From NCBI GenBank assembly GCA_026786335.1, contig JAJAYG010000487.1, positions 1 through 17,311 of the forward strand: DNA of 17,311 bases, given 5' to 3'. The notes beneath the pieces are model-generated. The model searched no databases and had not been told where the DNA came from. It saw only the letters and a list, made by a program, of their open reading frames with translations. This document shows, piece by piece, positions 8,318 to 15,108 of the stretch (position 1 is the stretch's first letter; every line of letters begins with the position of its first letter). A program made the position numbers and the translations under genes. The stretch is from Chitinophagales bacterium (GTDB lineage: Bacteria > Bacteroidota > Bacteroidia > Chitinophagales > UBA10324).

Positions 8318-8353
8318 GTAAAAATAGCAAAGCCCCTTGTGAGGGCTTTGCAT
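8318..8353 (-). terminator. intrinsic terminator or attenuator before the lipoprotein gene
   Basis: A perfect 9-bp GC-containing stem joins 8327-8335 (GCAAAGCCC on +) and 8343-8351 (GGGCTTTGC), with a 7-nt loop. Read on the minus strand, it is followed by TATTTTTACC. It lies 26 nt after the stop of the zinc metallopeptidase gene, which it would terminate. The hairpin also ends about 15 nt before the GTG of the lipoprotein gene, so it could act as an attenuator for that gene. Confidence 0.8.
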
Positions 8354-8378
8354 TCGGTTTTCGTTCTGTTCAAAAAAA

Positions 8379-9062
8379 TTAATTTCTTCTTCCTGTATAA
8401 ATCATAATGTAATAAACCAGTGTAGCAAGTGAAGAGAGTGCAGCTACTACATAAGTGAGCGCAGCCCAATGCAAACCATCTTTTGCTTTTGCATAATATT
8501 CACCTGCCATAAAACCGCTGGTGTCTAACCATGCAAGCGCTCTTTTACTTGCATCAAATTCAACCGGTAAGGTGATAAAACTGAAAAGTGTTGTGAGAGC
8601 AAACAATACAATACCTATTAACAGCAAATGAGGAAAACTGCTGAGCATTAAAATTCCGCCCAATAAAATCCAAGTCATGTAGCGCGATGAAAAACTTACC
8701 GCCGGTACCATTTTAGATCGCATGGTTAACCAACTGTATGCTTGTGCATGCTGCACTGCGTGACCACATTCATGTGCCGCAATTGCTGCTGCCATCACAC
8801 TTCTGCCTTCATAAACTTCAGGACTCAGATTTACAGTGTGATTCGCCGGGTTGTAATGGTCTGTTAAAAATCCGTCAACCGAAGTAATCTTAACATCAAA
8901 GATTCCATTGTCGTGCAACATTTTTTCTGCAACCTCGGCGCCGCTCAATCCGCCCGGTGTTGCAATCTGGCTGTATGCTTTCATCTTTGAACGCAAGCGG
9001 GCCTGCACAACAAAACCTGTGACGAGCAAGCCAATCATCAAAATCCACATTATACTTATCAT
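8379..9062 (-). CDS. YugP-type membrane zinc metallopeptidase
   Basis: The 227-residue protein fits the neutral zinc metallopeptidase family known as Zn_peptidase_2 (B. subtilis YugP type). Residues ~4-20 form a first membrane helix. A soluble part follows with GLSGAEVAEKMLHDNGI and a strand DHYNPANHTVNLSPEVY. The zinc-binding HEXXH motif is HECGH at residues 97-101, in AAIAAHECGHAVQHAQAY. Two or three further membrane helices follow (~120-170 and ~205-220). The substrate is not known; the family is assumed to cut membrane-associated proteins. The start ATG is preceded by a TACTTTTG promoter-like element, and the gene is ended by the hairpin at 8327-8351. It is transcribed away from kmo. Confidence 0.9.
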   Translation of the reverse strand: MISIMWILMIGLLVTGFVVQARLRSKMKAYSQIATPGGLSGAEVAEKMLHDNGIFDVKITSVDGFLTDHYNPANHTVNLSPEVYEGRSVMAAAIAAHECGHAVQHAQAYSWLTMRSKMVPAVSFSSRYMTWILLGGILMLSSFPHLLLIGIVLFALTTLFSFITLPVEFDASKRALAWLDTSGFMAGEYYAKAKDGLHWAALTYVVAALSSLATLVYYIMIYTGRRN

Positions 9063-9094
9063 CTTTAAATTTATTTTTAGTTAAATGAACAATG

Positions 9095-9102
9095 CAAAAG
9101 TA
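9095..9102 (-). promoter_or_regulatory. Bacteroidota-type -7 promoter element (candidate)
   Basis: On the minus strand the bases read TACTTTTG followed by C, an exact match to the Bacteroidota -7 consensus TAnnTTTG. It lies 33 nt before the ATG of the zinc peptidase gene, a fitting distance. I found no convincing -33 TTG at the usual spacing, so this remains a candidate. Confidence 0.4.
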
Positions 9103-9139
9103 TATCAGTTTGTTCAATGAAGATGAAAGACGTTTTTTA

Positions 9140-9176
9140 TGGTAAATTATTTTAAGAAACTAAAAATAATTTACCA
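9140..9176. repeat. perfect 14-bp AT-rich inverted repeat between divergent genes
   Basis: The left arm 9140-9153 is TGGTAAATTATTTT, the loop is 9 nt (9154-9162), and the right arm 9163-9176 is AAAATAATTTACCA, an exact reverse complement. It sits about 65 nt before the kmo ATG and about 78 nt before the divergent zinc peptidase ATG. No T-tract follows on either strand, so it is not an intrinsic terminator. It could be an operator or a cruciform-prone spacer. Confidence 0.8.
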
Positions 9177-9241
9177 ATAAGTGGAAGTAATTGAATAATG
9201 AAAATTGAATATTGATATTGCGGCGTTGAAATTTGGAATTT

Positions 9242-10591
9242 ATGAAAAAAGAAGTAAGCATACTCGGTGCAGGGCTCGTAGGATCGTTGCTCGCTATCTA
9301 TCTGGCAAAGCGCGGCTATAAAGTTGATGTGTACGAAAGGAGAGGAGATATGCGGCAAGAAAAAATGATTGCCGGCCGCTCTATCAACCTTGCATTGAGC
9401 GATCGTGGCTGGCGTGGTTTAGAAAAAGCAGGATTGAAAGAAGCCATTGAGAAAATTGCAATACCAATGCACAGCAGAATGGTGCACACTGTTGATGGCC
9501 AATTAAATCTTCAGGCGTATGGAAAAGAAGGACAGGCAATTTATTCGGTTTCACGCGGTGAGTTGAATAAAACATTAATGAATCTTGCTGATGAATTTGA
9601 TCAGGTAAATTTTCATTTCAATCATTTTGCAAATCACGTTGATCTCAACAACAACAAGATTTCATTTACTTCTTCACCTACTGAAACAAAAGAAATTGCG
9701 AATACAAATTTCGATTTGTTGTTTGGATCTGATGGTGCATTTTCTTCACTACGCCACAGCATGCAATTTCTTGATCGCTACAACTACACGCAAGAATACA
9801 TTGAGCACGGTTACAAAGAACTTCACATTCCTGCAGGTGAAAACGGTGAATTCAAAATGTTTAAGAATGCATTGCACATTTGGCCGCGAGGAAATTTTAT
9901 GCTCATTGCGCTGCCAAATATGGATGGCAGTTTTACCTGCACTTTATTTTTTCCGTTTGAAGGGGAGGTTTCATTTTCAAAACTGAAAACAGAAAATGAA
10001 GTGGAAGCATTTTTTAAGAATTACTTCTCAGATGCAATTGAATTAATGCCGGGATACAAAGAAAGTTTTTTCGGGAATCCAACATCATCATTGATGACGG
10101 TAAAATGTTTTCCCTGGCAATACAAAGGCAAGGCATGTTTGATTGGTGATGCGGCGCATGCCATTGTTCCTTTCTTCGGGCAGGGAATGAATTGTGGTTT
10201 TGAAGACTGCACGGTGTTGAATGAATTAATGGATGCACACAATGAAGATTGGGAAAAAATTCTTCCGCTCTTTGAGCAAGCACGTAAACCCAATGCAGAT
10301 GCAATACTTCAACTTGCACTTAATAATTTTATTGAGATGCGCGACTTGGTTGCCGATGAACATTTCCTTTCTAAAAAGAAAATTGAAAAGCTTATTGCAG
10401 CAAAATACCCTGAGCGCTATATTTCACCTTACCAAATGGTTTCTTTCTCTAATATTCCTTATGCGGAAGCGATGGAGAAAGGAAGAAAAATCAATGATGT
10501 ATTGGAGCAACTCACCAAAATGAAAGATTTGGAATCAAAAACTGAAACCGAAGAATTTAGAAAGTTGGTGGAGACGATTTTGTTTGGATAG
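9242..10591 (+). CDS. kmo: kynurenine 3-monooxygenase
   Basis: This FAD-dependent enzyme hydroxylates L-kynurenine to 3-hydroxykynurenine with NADPH and O2, in tryptophan breakdown and de novo NAD synthesis by way of quinolinate. The start ATG at 9242 puts the dinucleotide-binding GAGLVG at residues 9-14, as usual in this family; a TTG three codons earlier (9233) is less likely. Visible family marks are KVDVYERR (~27-34), GRSINLALSDRGWRGLEKAGL (~45-65), the DLLFGSDGAFSSLR block (~158-171) and the second FAD motif CLIGDAAHAIVPFFGQGMN (~299-317) followed by GFEDC. The length of 449 residues is normal for the family. No other kynurenine-pathway gene is next to it. It converges on scpB with a 24-bp gap; the divergent upstream spacer carries an inverted repeat that could be regulatory. 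Confidence 0.94.
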   Translation: MKKEVSILGAGLVGSLLAIYLAKRGYKVDVYERRGDMRQEKMIAGRSINLALSDRGWRGLEKAGLKEAIEKIAIPMHSRMVHTVDGQLNLQAYGKEGQAIYSVSRGELNKTLMNLADEFDQVNFHFNHFANHVDLNNNKISFTSSPTETKEIANTNFDLLFGSDGAFSSLRHSMQFLDRYNYTQEYIEHGYKELHIPAGENGEFKMFKNALHIWPRGNFMLIALPNMDGSFTCTLFFPFEGEVSFSKLKTENEVEAFFKNYFSDAIELMPGYKESFFGNPTSSLMTVKCFPWQYKGKACLIGDAAHAIVPFFGQGMNCGFEDCTVLNELMDAHNEDWEKILPLFEQARKPNADAILQLALNNFIEMRDLVADEHFLSKKKIEKLIAAKYPERYISPYQMVSFSNIPYAEAMEKGRKINDVLEQLTKMKDLESKTETEEFRKLVETILFG

Positions 10592-10615
10592 TATGGGTTT
10601 TATTCTTGAGAATAT

Positions 10616-11182
10616 TTAATTCTCCGAAGGCACCCCAATCACATTATCATTCGCCTGCTCAAGGTCTTTGAGTTTTGGCAGATCATCTACTGAGTTAATG
10701 CCGAAATAATTCATGAAGAATTCTGAAGTGCTGTAGAGAATAGGTTTTCCTACTTCCTCACTTCTGCCAGAGATGGCAATCAATTCCTTCTCTAATAATT
10801 TCTGAATCACAAAATCGCAATTTACTCCGCGAATGCGTTCCACATCGGGTTTTGAAATCGGTTGTTTGTAAGCAATGATGGCAAGCGTTTCTAATTGGCT
10901 GGTAGAAAGTTTTTTGTTGAGTTTGCTTTTCAAAAATTCACTCACCGTATTTTGATAGGCGGGCTTCGAGAGAAACTGGTAACCACCGCCGAGCGGCACT
11001 ATCTCAAAAGCAAATTCTCCTTCGTGAAATTTTTGGATCAGAATATCAACATGCGATTCAATTTCTTCTTTACTCAATTCTAACCCAACCAACCGCACGA
11101 GTATCTTCTGAATTTCTTTTACTGTTACCGGTTCTTCGCTGGTAAAAATTAATGCTTCGATGTGCGACTGTATTCCTTCCAC
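10616..11182 (-). CDS. scpB: ScpB, SMC-kleisin complex subunit
   Basis: ScpB is a winged-helix protein that dimerises and binds the kleisin ScpA in the SMC condensin complex, acting in chromosome compaction and segregation. The 188 residues show the usual order: an N-terminal winged helix (EGIQSHIEALIFTSEEPV, ~2-19), then GGYQFLSKPAY (~65-75) and the conserved LSTSQLETLAIIAYKQPISK segment (~92-111) leading into PDVERIRGVNCDFVIQKLLEK (~112-132), with the second winged helix after it. scpA is not adjacent. The short tail after ~175 (DLEQANDNVIGVPSEN) looks disordered. A TAATTTTG promoter-like element lies 24 nt before the ATG. Confidence 0.94.
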   Translation of the reverse strand: MEGIQSHIEALIFTSEEPVTVKEIQKILVRLVGLELSKEEIESHVDILIQKFHEGEFAFEIVPLGGGYQFLSKPAYQNTVSEFLKSKLNKKLSTSQLETLAIIAYKQPISKPDVERIRGVNCDFVIQKLLEKELIAISGRSEEVGKPILYSTSEFFMNYFGINSVDDLPKLKDLEQANDNVIGVPSEN

Positions 11183-11205
11183 AATTCTTATTTTTTTTGA
11201 TGAAG

Positions 11206-11213
11206 CAAAATTA
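11206..11213 (-). promoter_or_regulatory. Bacteroidota-type -7 promoter element for scpB (candidate)
   Basis: The minus strand reads TAATTTTG followed by C, an exact TAnnTTTG match, 24 nt before the scpB start. A T-rich TCTTTTCC stretch lies roughly where the -33 element should be but has no clear TTG. This is a candidate only. Confidence 0.4.
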
Positions 11214-11284
11214 TCTTTTTAAGGGGTAAGGAAAAGAGGTTGTGGAAAAGTTATTAAAAGTGGTTGCAGTATGGGAAATATGTG

Positions 11285-11315
11285 AATTATGTAAATTATT
11301 TAAGTAATTATGTAA
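11285..11315. repeat. paired 10-bp direct repeats, two helical turns apart
   Basis: AATTATGTAA occurs at 11285-11294 and 11306-11315, with starts 21 bp apart, in the 197-bp spacer between scpB and the small gene at 11380. Sites on the same face of the helix would suit a dimeric or paired regulator, but the sequence is AT-rich and chance is possible. Confidence 0.6.
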
Positions 11316-11379
11316 CACTCTCTACTAACCAAGAATTCATCTTTGAAAAAATTAAATTTAAACTAAAAACTAAATCATC

Positions 11380-11502
11380 ATGGGTTTGTTCAGAACAGGA
11401 TTAGCGGGCTTTGGCGCTTACAAATTAGGAGGCGGTTGCCTTGGAACCATCGTAGTATTTGTACTATTGTATTGGTTATTGGGATATGCAGGTTGCGCTT
11501 AA
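11380..11502 (+). CDS. 40-residue glycine-rich single-pass membrane peptide
   Basis: A short frame encodes 40 residues. MGLFRTGLAGFGAYKLGGG is followed by a hydrophobic helix CLGTIVVFVLLYWLLGYAGC and a final Ala. The order (amphipathic glycine-rich lead with a few basic residues, GGGC junction, one membrane helix) looks like a real small membrane protein rather than a chance frame. I have an impression that comparable short proteins with a KLGGGC core occur in related bacteria, but I cannot verify that here. It is the only plausible gene in 11183-11582. A CATCTTTG element (11338-11345), one base off the -7 consensus, lies 34 nt before the ATG. Its function is unknown. It is short enough to be missed by automatic gene calling. 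Confidence 0.6.
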   Translation: MGLFRTGLAGFGAYKLGGGCLGTIVVFVLLYWLLGYAGCA

Positions 11503-11582
11503 AAGTTTTTTTTTAAATATTCAAAAAAATTGAGTTAAATAATTAAATAACAATTCTCTGCCTGATCTGCAGGCGGGGATAT

Positions 11583-11819
11583 TCAATTTTTATTCTCTTC
11601 AAAAAAATCATTCAACGTCCTTATTCCCAACTGCTCTTCAGTGCCAAGATTAAAGTCATAAACTTTTTGATCACCCATAAAACCAATCAGCGCTTCCTTT
11701 TTTTTATTTCCTTTCTTCAAAAAAATAATACTCAACATCTCACTGGCATGATTTAATGCAGATAGCTGAACAACTTCTAACATAACTCCAACGCGGTAAT
11801 TATTCTTTAGGTTAAACAT
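11583..11819 (-). CDS. hypothetical protein, 78 residues
   Basis: I do not recognise this protein. It opens MFNLKNNYRVGVMLEVVQLS, has no membrane helix, contains a short basic patch (KKGNKKKEAL, ~35-44) and ends in an acidic segment with FNLGTEEQLGIRTLNDFFEE. The predicted order of short strands and helices suggests a small folded domain. It lies 21 bp downstream of the two coupled membrane-protein genes on the same strand and could be the third gene of that operon. An alternative start is Met13. The call rests on context and on a protein-like composition. Confidence 0.5.
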   Translation of the reverse strand: MFNLKNNYRVGVMLEVVQLSALNHASEMLSIIFLKKGNKKKEALIGFMGDQKVYDFNLGTEEQLGIRTLNDFFEENKN

Positions 11820-11840
11820 GTAATTTTCATTGACTATAGA

Positions 11841-11993
11841 TTACAGCAATACGGGAAATCTAATTTTCTTTTCATTAAAATTTTCAATGGGATATTGTGG
11901 AGCCAATAAATAAGCTAATGCAGAACCAACTAAAATTATTGGCGCAATCATCAGCCACATTTGATGGTGTCTTTTGCGCAATGCTGCGATCAT
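11841..11993 (-). CDS. small single-pass membrane protein, 50 residues
   Basis: The start is set by an ATGA overlap with the upstream gene (ATG at 11993-11991, upstream stop TGA at 11992-11990); an in-frame ATG at 12035 would bury 14 codons inside that gene. The product begins MIAALRKRHHQ, with a strongly basic lead, then has one hydrophobic helix MWLMIAPIILVGSALAYLLA (~12-31) and a short tail ending KKIRFPVLL. The positive-inside rule places the N-terminus in the cytoplasm. Translational coupling suggests that it works together with the membrane protein encoded upstream. I cannot name the family. Confidence 0.55.
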   Translation of the reverse strand: MIAALRKRHHQMWLMIAPIILVGSALAYLLAPQYPIENFNEKKIRFPVLL

Positions 11994-12205
11994 CCTTTTT
12001 TGTTTTTGATAATTTTTATTAAAAGAAAAATCCAAAGCAAAATGCTTGCGGGTAAAATGATCAGCTGAAAACTGAATGGTGCTCCTGCTGCCTGATGATC
12101 GAAGTGGTCAACCAACTTGAAAACAAAAAACAAAGCAAACAGCAACCCTGTTAAAAGGTAAACAGCTGCAATAATTAAAACGGCACTTACAATTGTTACT
12201 GCCAT
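11990..12205 (-). CDS. small two-helix membrane protein, 71 residues
   Basis: Two hydrophobic helices are visible, at residues ~4-29 (SAVLIIAAVYLLTGLLFALF) and ~46-66 (FQLIILPASILLWIFLLIK). A polar loop with KLVDHFDHQAAGAPFS lies between them, including two histidines and two aspartates, and the tail is basic (KIIKNKKG). The His/Asp loop could bind a metal or a partner, but that is speculation. The gene heads a probable operon with the 50-residue and 78-residue genes downstream, joined to the former by ATGA. Family unknown to me. Confidence 0.6.
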   Translation of the reverse strand: MAVTIVSAVLIIAAVYLLTGLLFALFFVFKLVDHFDHQAAGAPFSFQLIILPASILLWIFLLIKIIKNKKG

Positions 12206-12279
12206 AGAGCATTTGTTTTGAGCGTGCGAAATGAGTAGTATTAATTTTCTTGTTGTGGTCTAAGTTTCTGATGGAAAAT

Positions 12280-12316
12280 AAAAAAAAATGCCTTCCGAAA
12301 ACAGGAAGGCATTTTA
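12280..12316 (-). terminator. strong intrinsic terminator of the YCF48-like T9SS gene
   Basis: A perfect 9-bp stem joins ATGCCTTCC (12288-12296) and GGAAGGCAT (12304-12312), with a 7-nt loop. On the minus strand it is followed by a run of eight T, and it lies about 24 nt after the stop of the gene ending at 12336. The + side has only TTTATC, so termination should be mainly on the minus strand. Confidence 0.9.
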
Positions 12317-12335
12317 TCTCACAATTTTTATTCAG

Positions 12336-13562
12336 TTACTGCACAACTAATTTTTGTCTTTCAACTAACTGATCTTCGGTAATTAAATCAATCACATAAA
12401 TTCCTGAAGCAAGATCACCACGATCAATGGTAACATTGCGCTCACCATTAAATGAAACTGTGCGAACAATTTTTCCTTGCATATCAGCAATAACAAGACT
12501 TGAATTATCAGCAGCATTTGTTGTAAGAGAAATTGTTGCACCGGTAACCATTGGATTAGGATAAACATTAAATGAAGCAGGATCATCTTGACCAATACGC
12601 AATACATTATTATAACGAATAATCAATCCTGCAATACCACATCCGTAACCCGAATCGGCATTTGCAAAGTTGATTCCGAGGTATCCGTTTTTTACTGTAA
12701 GTTCTGACCAGGTTGTTCCACCGTCTGCAGTTCCAACAATGTATCCGGCATCACCTAAAAACCATGCTGATTGTTCAGTGTTGTACTCACCAGCTCTCAT
12801 CGTACGATAATTAATTCCCGCGAAAACTTCTGCCCATGTTGTTCCGCCATCTGTTGATTTTACAATATATGAATGCGAATAAGGGGTGCCAAGATTATCA
12901 CCGCCACCTGCTAAAATTGTTTTGTCATTTAAGACAGCAACACTTAGCAATCCTTGGGTGTTAGTATAAACTTGTGTCCAGGTTGCACCTGCATCGGCAG
13001 TTTTAAGAATAATACCGTTTGAGAAAGAGCTTGAGCTTGATACAGCATAGCCAACATTTTCGCTTCCAAAACGAATGTTAATGAGATCTTGAGTGATTCC
13101 ACTCGACAAAGCTGACCATGTTTCGCCAGCATCTGTGGTTTTTAAAATAGTACCTAATCCACCTGCCGCATAACCGGTTGTTGAATTAGTAAAATAAATA
13201 GACCGCAACAAATTACCTGTGCCGCTTGTTTTTGCTAACCAGGTTGTTCCGCCATTTGTTGTTTTCATAATGTTACCGAATTCACCGCAAGCTACTGCTG
13301 TGTTTGCATCGATCGCATGTATAGCTCTTATAACTCCTGTAAAAGTTGCAGTTTGAATAGTCCAGTTTTTACCCGCATCAACAGTTTTATAAACTGAAGA
13401 TTTGGTACCGGCAATACCGCCTACTACCCATCCGACTTTACCATTTACAAAGTAAGGGCATCTGAGTTCGGGTCCTTGGTTTCCACCTTTTATTAAGGAC
13501 CATTGTGCCATTGAAGCAAAGCTTACCAGCACAAAAACAATTGAGAATAAAATTTTTTTCAT
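12336..13562 (-). CDS. T9SS-sorted protein with YCF48/BNR-like repeats
   Basis: The start ATG at 13562 gives a clean signal peptide, MKKILFSIVFVLVSFASMAQ, cut near A-Q; an in-frame ATG at 13625 would put 21 unrelated residues in front of it. The 408-residue product carries repeated blades with the BNR/YCF48 pattern: VYKTVDAGKNWTIQ, IMKTTNGGTTWLAK, ILKTTDAGETWSAL, ILKTADAGATWTQV and IVKSTDGGTTWAEV, each preceded by glycine-rich GYAAGG-type strands. This implies a beta-propeller. The C-terminus is a T9SS type A sorting domain (FNVYPNPMVTGATI, then ASGIYVIDL and a QKLVVQ end). No catalytic residues are identified. It is a single gene between its own spacer and a strong terminator. Confidence 0.88.
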   Translation of the reverse strand: MKKILFSIVFVLVSFASMAQWSLIKGGNQGPELRCPYFVNGKVGWVVGGIAGTKSSVYKTVDAGKNWTIQTATFTGVIRAIHAIDANTAVACGEFGNIMKTTNGGTTWLAKTSGTGNLLRSIYFTNSTTGYAAGGLGTILKTTDAGETWSALSSGITQDLINIRFGSENVGYAVSSSSSFSNGIILKTADAGATWTQVYTNTQGLLSVAVLNDKTILAGGGDNLGTPYSHSYIVKSTDGGTTWAEVFAGINYRTMRAGEYNTEQSAWFLGDAGYIVGTADGGTTWSELTVKNGYLGINFANADSGYGCGIAGLIIRYNNVLRIGQDDPASFNVYPNPMVTGATISLTTNAADNSSLVIADMQGKIVRTVSFNGERNVTIDRGDLASGIYVIDLITEDQLVERQKLVVQ

Positions 13563-13634
13563 TTTGATTTGTTTTTTTTGGTTAAAATAATTCCAGAAAA
13601 TTATAATTTTATATTGAATAAACAATCTATTTTG

Positions 13635-13711
13635 TTCAATTAATTTTTTAAATCGGCTATACTACCTTGCCGCTTCAATTTTTATCTTTCTGCTCTTCAA
13701 TTAATTTTTTA
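13635..13711. repeat. 16-bp direct repeat in the divergent spacer
   Basis: TTCAATTAATTTTTTA occurs at 13635-13650 and again at 13696-13711, 61 bp apart; the second copy runs into the asparaginase-like ATG. The spacer separates two divergent genes. It may reflect a small duplication or shared regulator sites. Confidence 0.7.
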
Positions 13712-14199
13712 TGAATTTACTTTTATTAGTTACAGGTGGTACTTTCGATAAAGAGTATGATGAGTTAAGCGGGAGTTTATTTTTTAAGCATACGCATGTT
13801 GATGAGATGCTGAAACTTGGGAGATGCACTTTAACAATTGATGTGAGAACTTTAATGATGATTGATTCTTTGGAAATGAAAAATGCTGACAGAGATTTGA
13901 TTCTTAATTTCTGCAAGGCTGCAGACGGGGAAAAAATAATTATTACTCATGGCACCGATACCATGGACATTACAGCACGCAAACTTGGAGAAGCCAAACT
14001 TGATAAAACAATTATTCTAACAGGCGCAATGATTCCATATAAGTTTGGCAGCTCTGATGGATTGTTTAATCTTGGTAGTTCAATTGCCTTTGCTCAAACA
14101 TTGCCGCATGGTGTTTATGTCGCCATCAATGGTAGATATTTTAACTGGAACAATGTGAAAAAAAATAAGCAGACTGGAATTTTCGAAGAGATAATTTGA
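13711..14199 (+). CDS. single-domain asparaginase-like protein
   Basis: The 162 residues match only the N-terminal domain of L-asparaginase. The first catalytic Thr motif is VTGGTF (probable nucleophile Thr11), the second is HGTDTM (Thr82-Asp83), and KTIILTGAMIP (from ~Lys99) and SSDGLFNL follow where expected. Full asparaginases run to ~330 residues, with a C-terminal domain that helps build the active site of the dimer. This protein ends naturally at ~162, and comparable short asparaginase-domain proteins exist in other bacteria, so it is probably intact rather than truncated. Whether it hydrolyses asparagine is open. It lies just before the polysaccharide export genes, with no evident functional link. 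Confidence 0.85.
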   Translation: MNLLLLVTGGTFDKEYDELSGSLFFKHTHVDEMLKLGRCTLTIDVRTLMMIDSLEMKNADRDLILNFCKAADGEKIIITHGTDTMDITARKLGEAKLDKTIILTGAMIPYKFGSSDGLFNLGSSIAFAQTLPHGVYVAINGRYFNWNNVKKNKQTGIFEEII

Positions 14200-14260
14200 G
14201 AGTGCAGTGTTCCGAAATTACCCTGATTAAATAATACTTTCACCGATTGAAAAATACCAG

Positions 14261-15076
14261 ATGAGAACGATCATTGCTGCAAACCGATCAACATGGTCAA
14301 TCAACTTTAAAGAGATTGTTCATTATCGTGAATTGATGTGGATGCTGGCGTATAAAGATTACCGCATCAGGTATGCACAAACAATTTTAGGATTTACATG
14401 GGCATTTATTCAGCCACTGTTTACACTCATTATTTTTATTTTGGTTTTTAACAAAGCAGCGAAAGTTGACACAGGAACAATTCCATATCCTGTTTTTGCG
14501 ATGACGGGGATGTGGGCATGGTCATATTTTTCTTATGTAATGGTGCAGGCAGGTTCATCCATCATTGGATCGCAATCGTTGATCAGTAAAGTTTATTTTC
14601 CAAGATTGATTATTCCGCTTTCAAAAAGTATTGTTGGCTTTATTGATTTCATTATTGCATTTGTTATGCTGGTGATTTTGATGGTGTATTTTGGTTATGC
14701 TCCTTCTATAAATATTCTTGCTTTGCCATTAATAATTCTTGCTGTTGTGGCGCTATCACTTGCAGTTGGAATTTGGTTAAGTGCGCTTAGTATTCGCTTC
14801 CGCGATATTCAATACATCATCCCTTTTATGGTTCAAATTGGTTTGTATGTTACACCGGTTGCTTATCCTTCGTCACGAATACCACCAGAATATCTCACGC
14901 TGTATTACCTCAACCCAATGGCAGCAGTGATCGATGGATTCAGATGGGCAGTGCTTGATACGCCACTTCCTGAAATAAAATTTCTTACCTACAGTTGCAT
15001 TATTACTATAGCCCTTTTCATCTCGGGGATTTATTATTTTAAAAGGGTGGAGCGGGTAATGGCAGATATTGTTTAG
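14261..15076 (+). CDS. wzm: Wzm-type ABC polysaccharide exporter permease
   Basis: This is the membrane subunit of an ABC-2 exporter that moves an undecaprenyl-linked O-antigen or capsule-like glycan across the inner membrane. The 271-residue length and pattern fit the family: an N-terminal cytoplasmic lead with YRELMWMLAYKDYRIRYAQT (~27-46), then six membrane segments. The family blocks LGFTWAFIQPLF (~48-59), SLISKVYFPRLIIPLS (~106-121), the RFRDIQYIIPF motif (~181-191) and YVTPVAYPSSRIP with LNPMAAVIDGFRWA (~199-232) are all visible. The ATPase partner follows after a 32-bp gap on the same strand. Several family members export teichoic acids (TagG) instead; the Wzt-type partner with an extra C-terminal domain favours a heteropolysaccharide. 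Confidence 0.9.
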   Translation: MRTIIAANRSTWSINFKEIVHYRELMWMLAYKDYRIRYAQTILGFTWAFIQPLFTLIIFILVFNKAAKVDTGTIPYPVFAMTGMWAWSYFSYVMVQAGSSIIGSQSLISKVYFPRLIIPLSKSIVGFIDFIIAFVMLVILMVYFGYAPSINILALPLIILAVVALSLAVGIWLSALSIRFRDIQYIIPFMVQIGLYVTPVAYPSSRIPPEYLTLYYLNPMAAVIDGFRWAVLDTPLPEIKFLTYSCIITIALFISGIYYFKRVERVMADIV

Positions 15077-15108
15077 TTCTAATTTTCTGAATAAAATAAA
15101 ATTCAAAA

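Noticed and set aside
9233..9241. TTG start three codons before the kmo ATG
   Set aside because: The ATG at 9242 fits the family start and spacing to the FAD motif; a TTG start is not needed.
10014..10319. Open frames antisense to kmo, including 10021-10293
   Set aside because: They lie wholly inside kmo, which has full family motifs, and show no protein-like domains.
10601..10624. Short AT-rich inverted repeats between kmo and scpB
   Set aside because: Stems are only 6 bp, overlap each other and the end of scpB, and have no GC core; they may help termination but are too weak to call.
11560..11574. GCCTG-ATCTG-CAGGC hairpin after the small peptide gene
   Set aside because: The stem is only 5 bp and lacks a T-tract on either strand, so I do not call it a terminator.
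13563..13625. Upstream in-frame ATG for the YCF48-like gene
   Set aside because: The added 21 residues are not signal-like, and the ATG at 13562 gives a clean signal peptide.
13711..14199. Asparaginase gene as a truncated pseudogene
   Set aside because: The single domain ends cleanly, retains catalytic Thr and Thr-Asp motifs, and short single-domain relatives exist; no C-terminal remnant follows.
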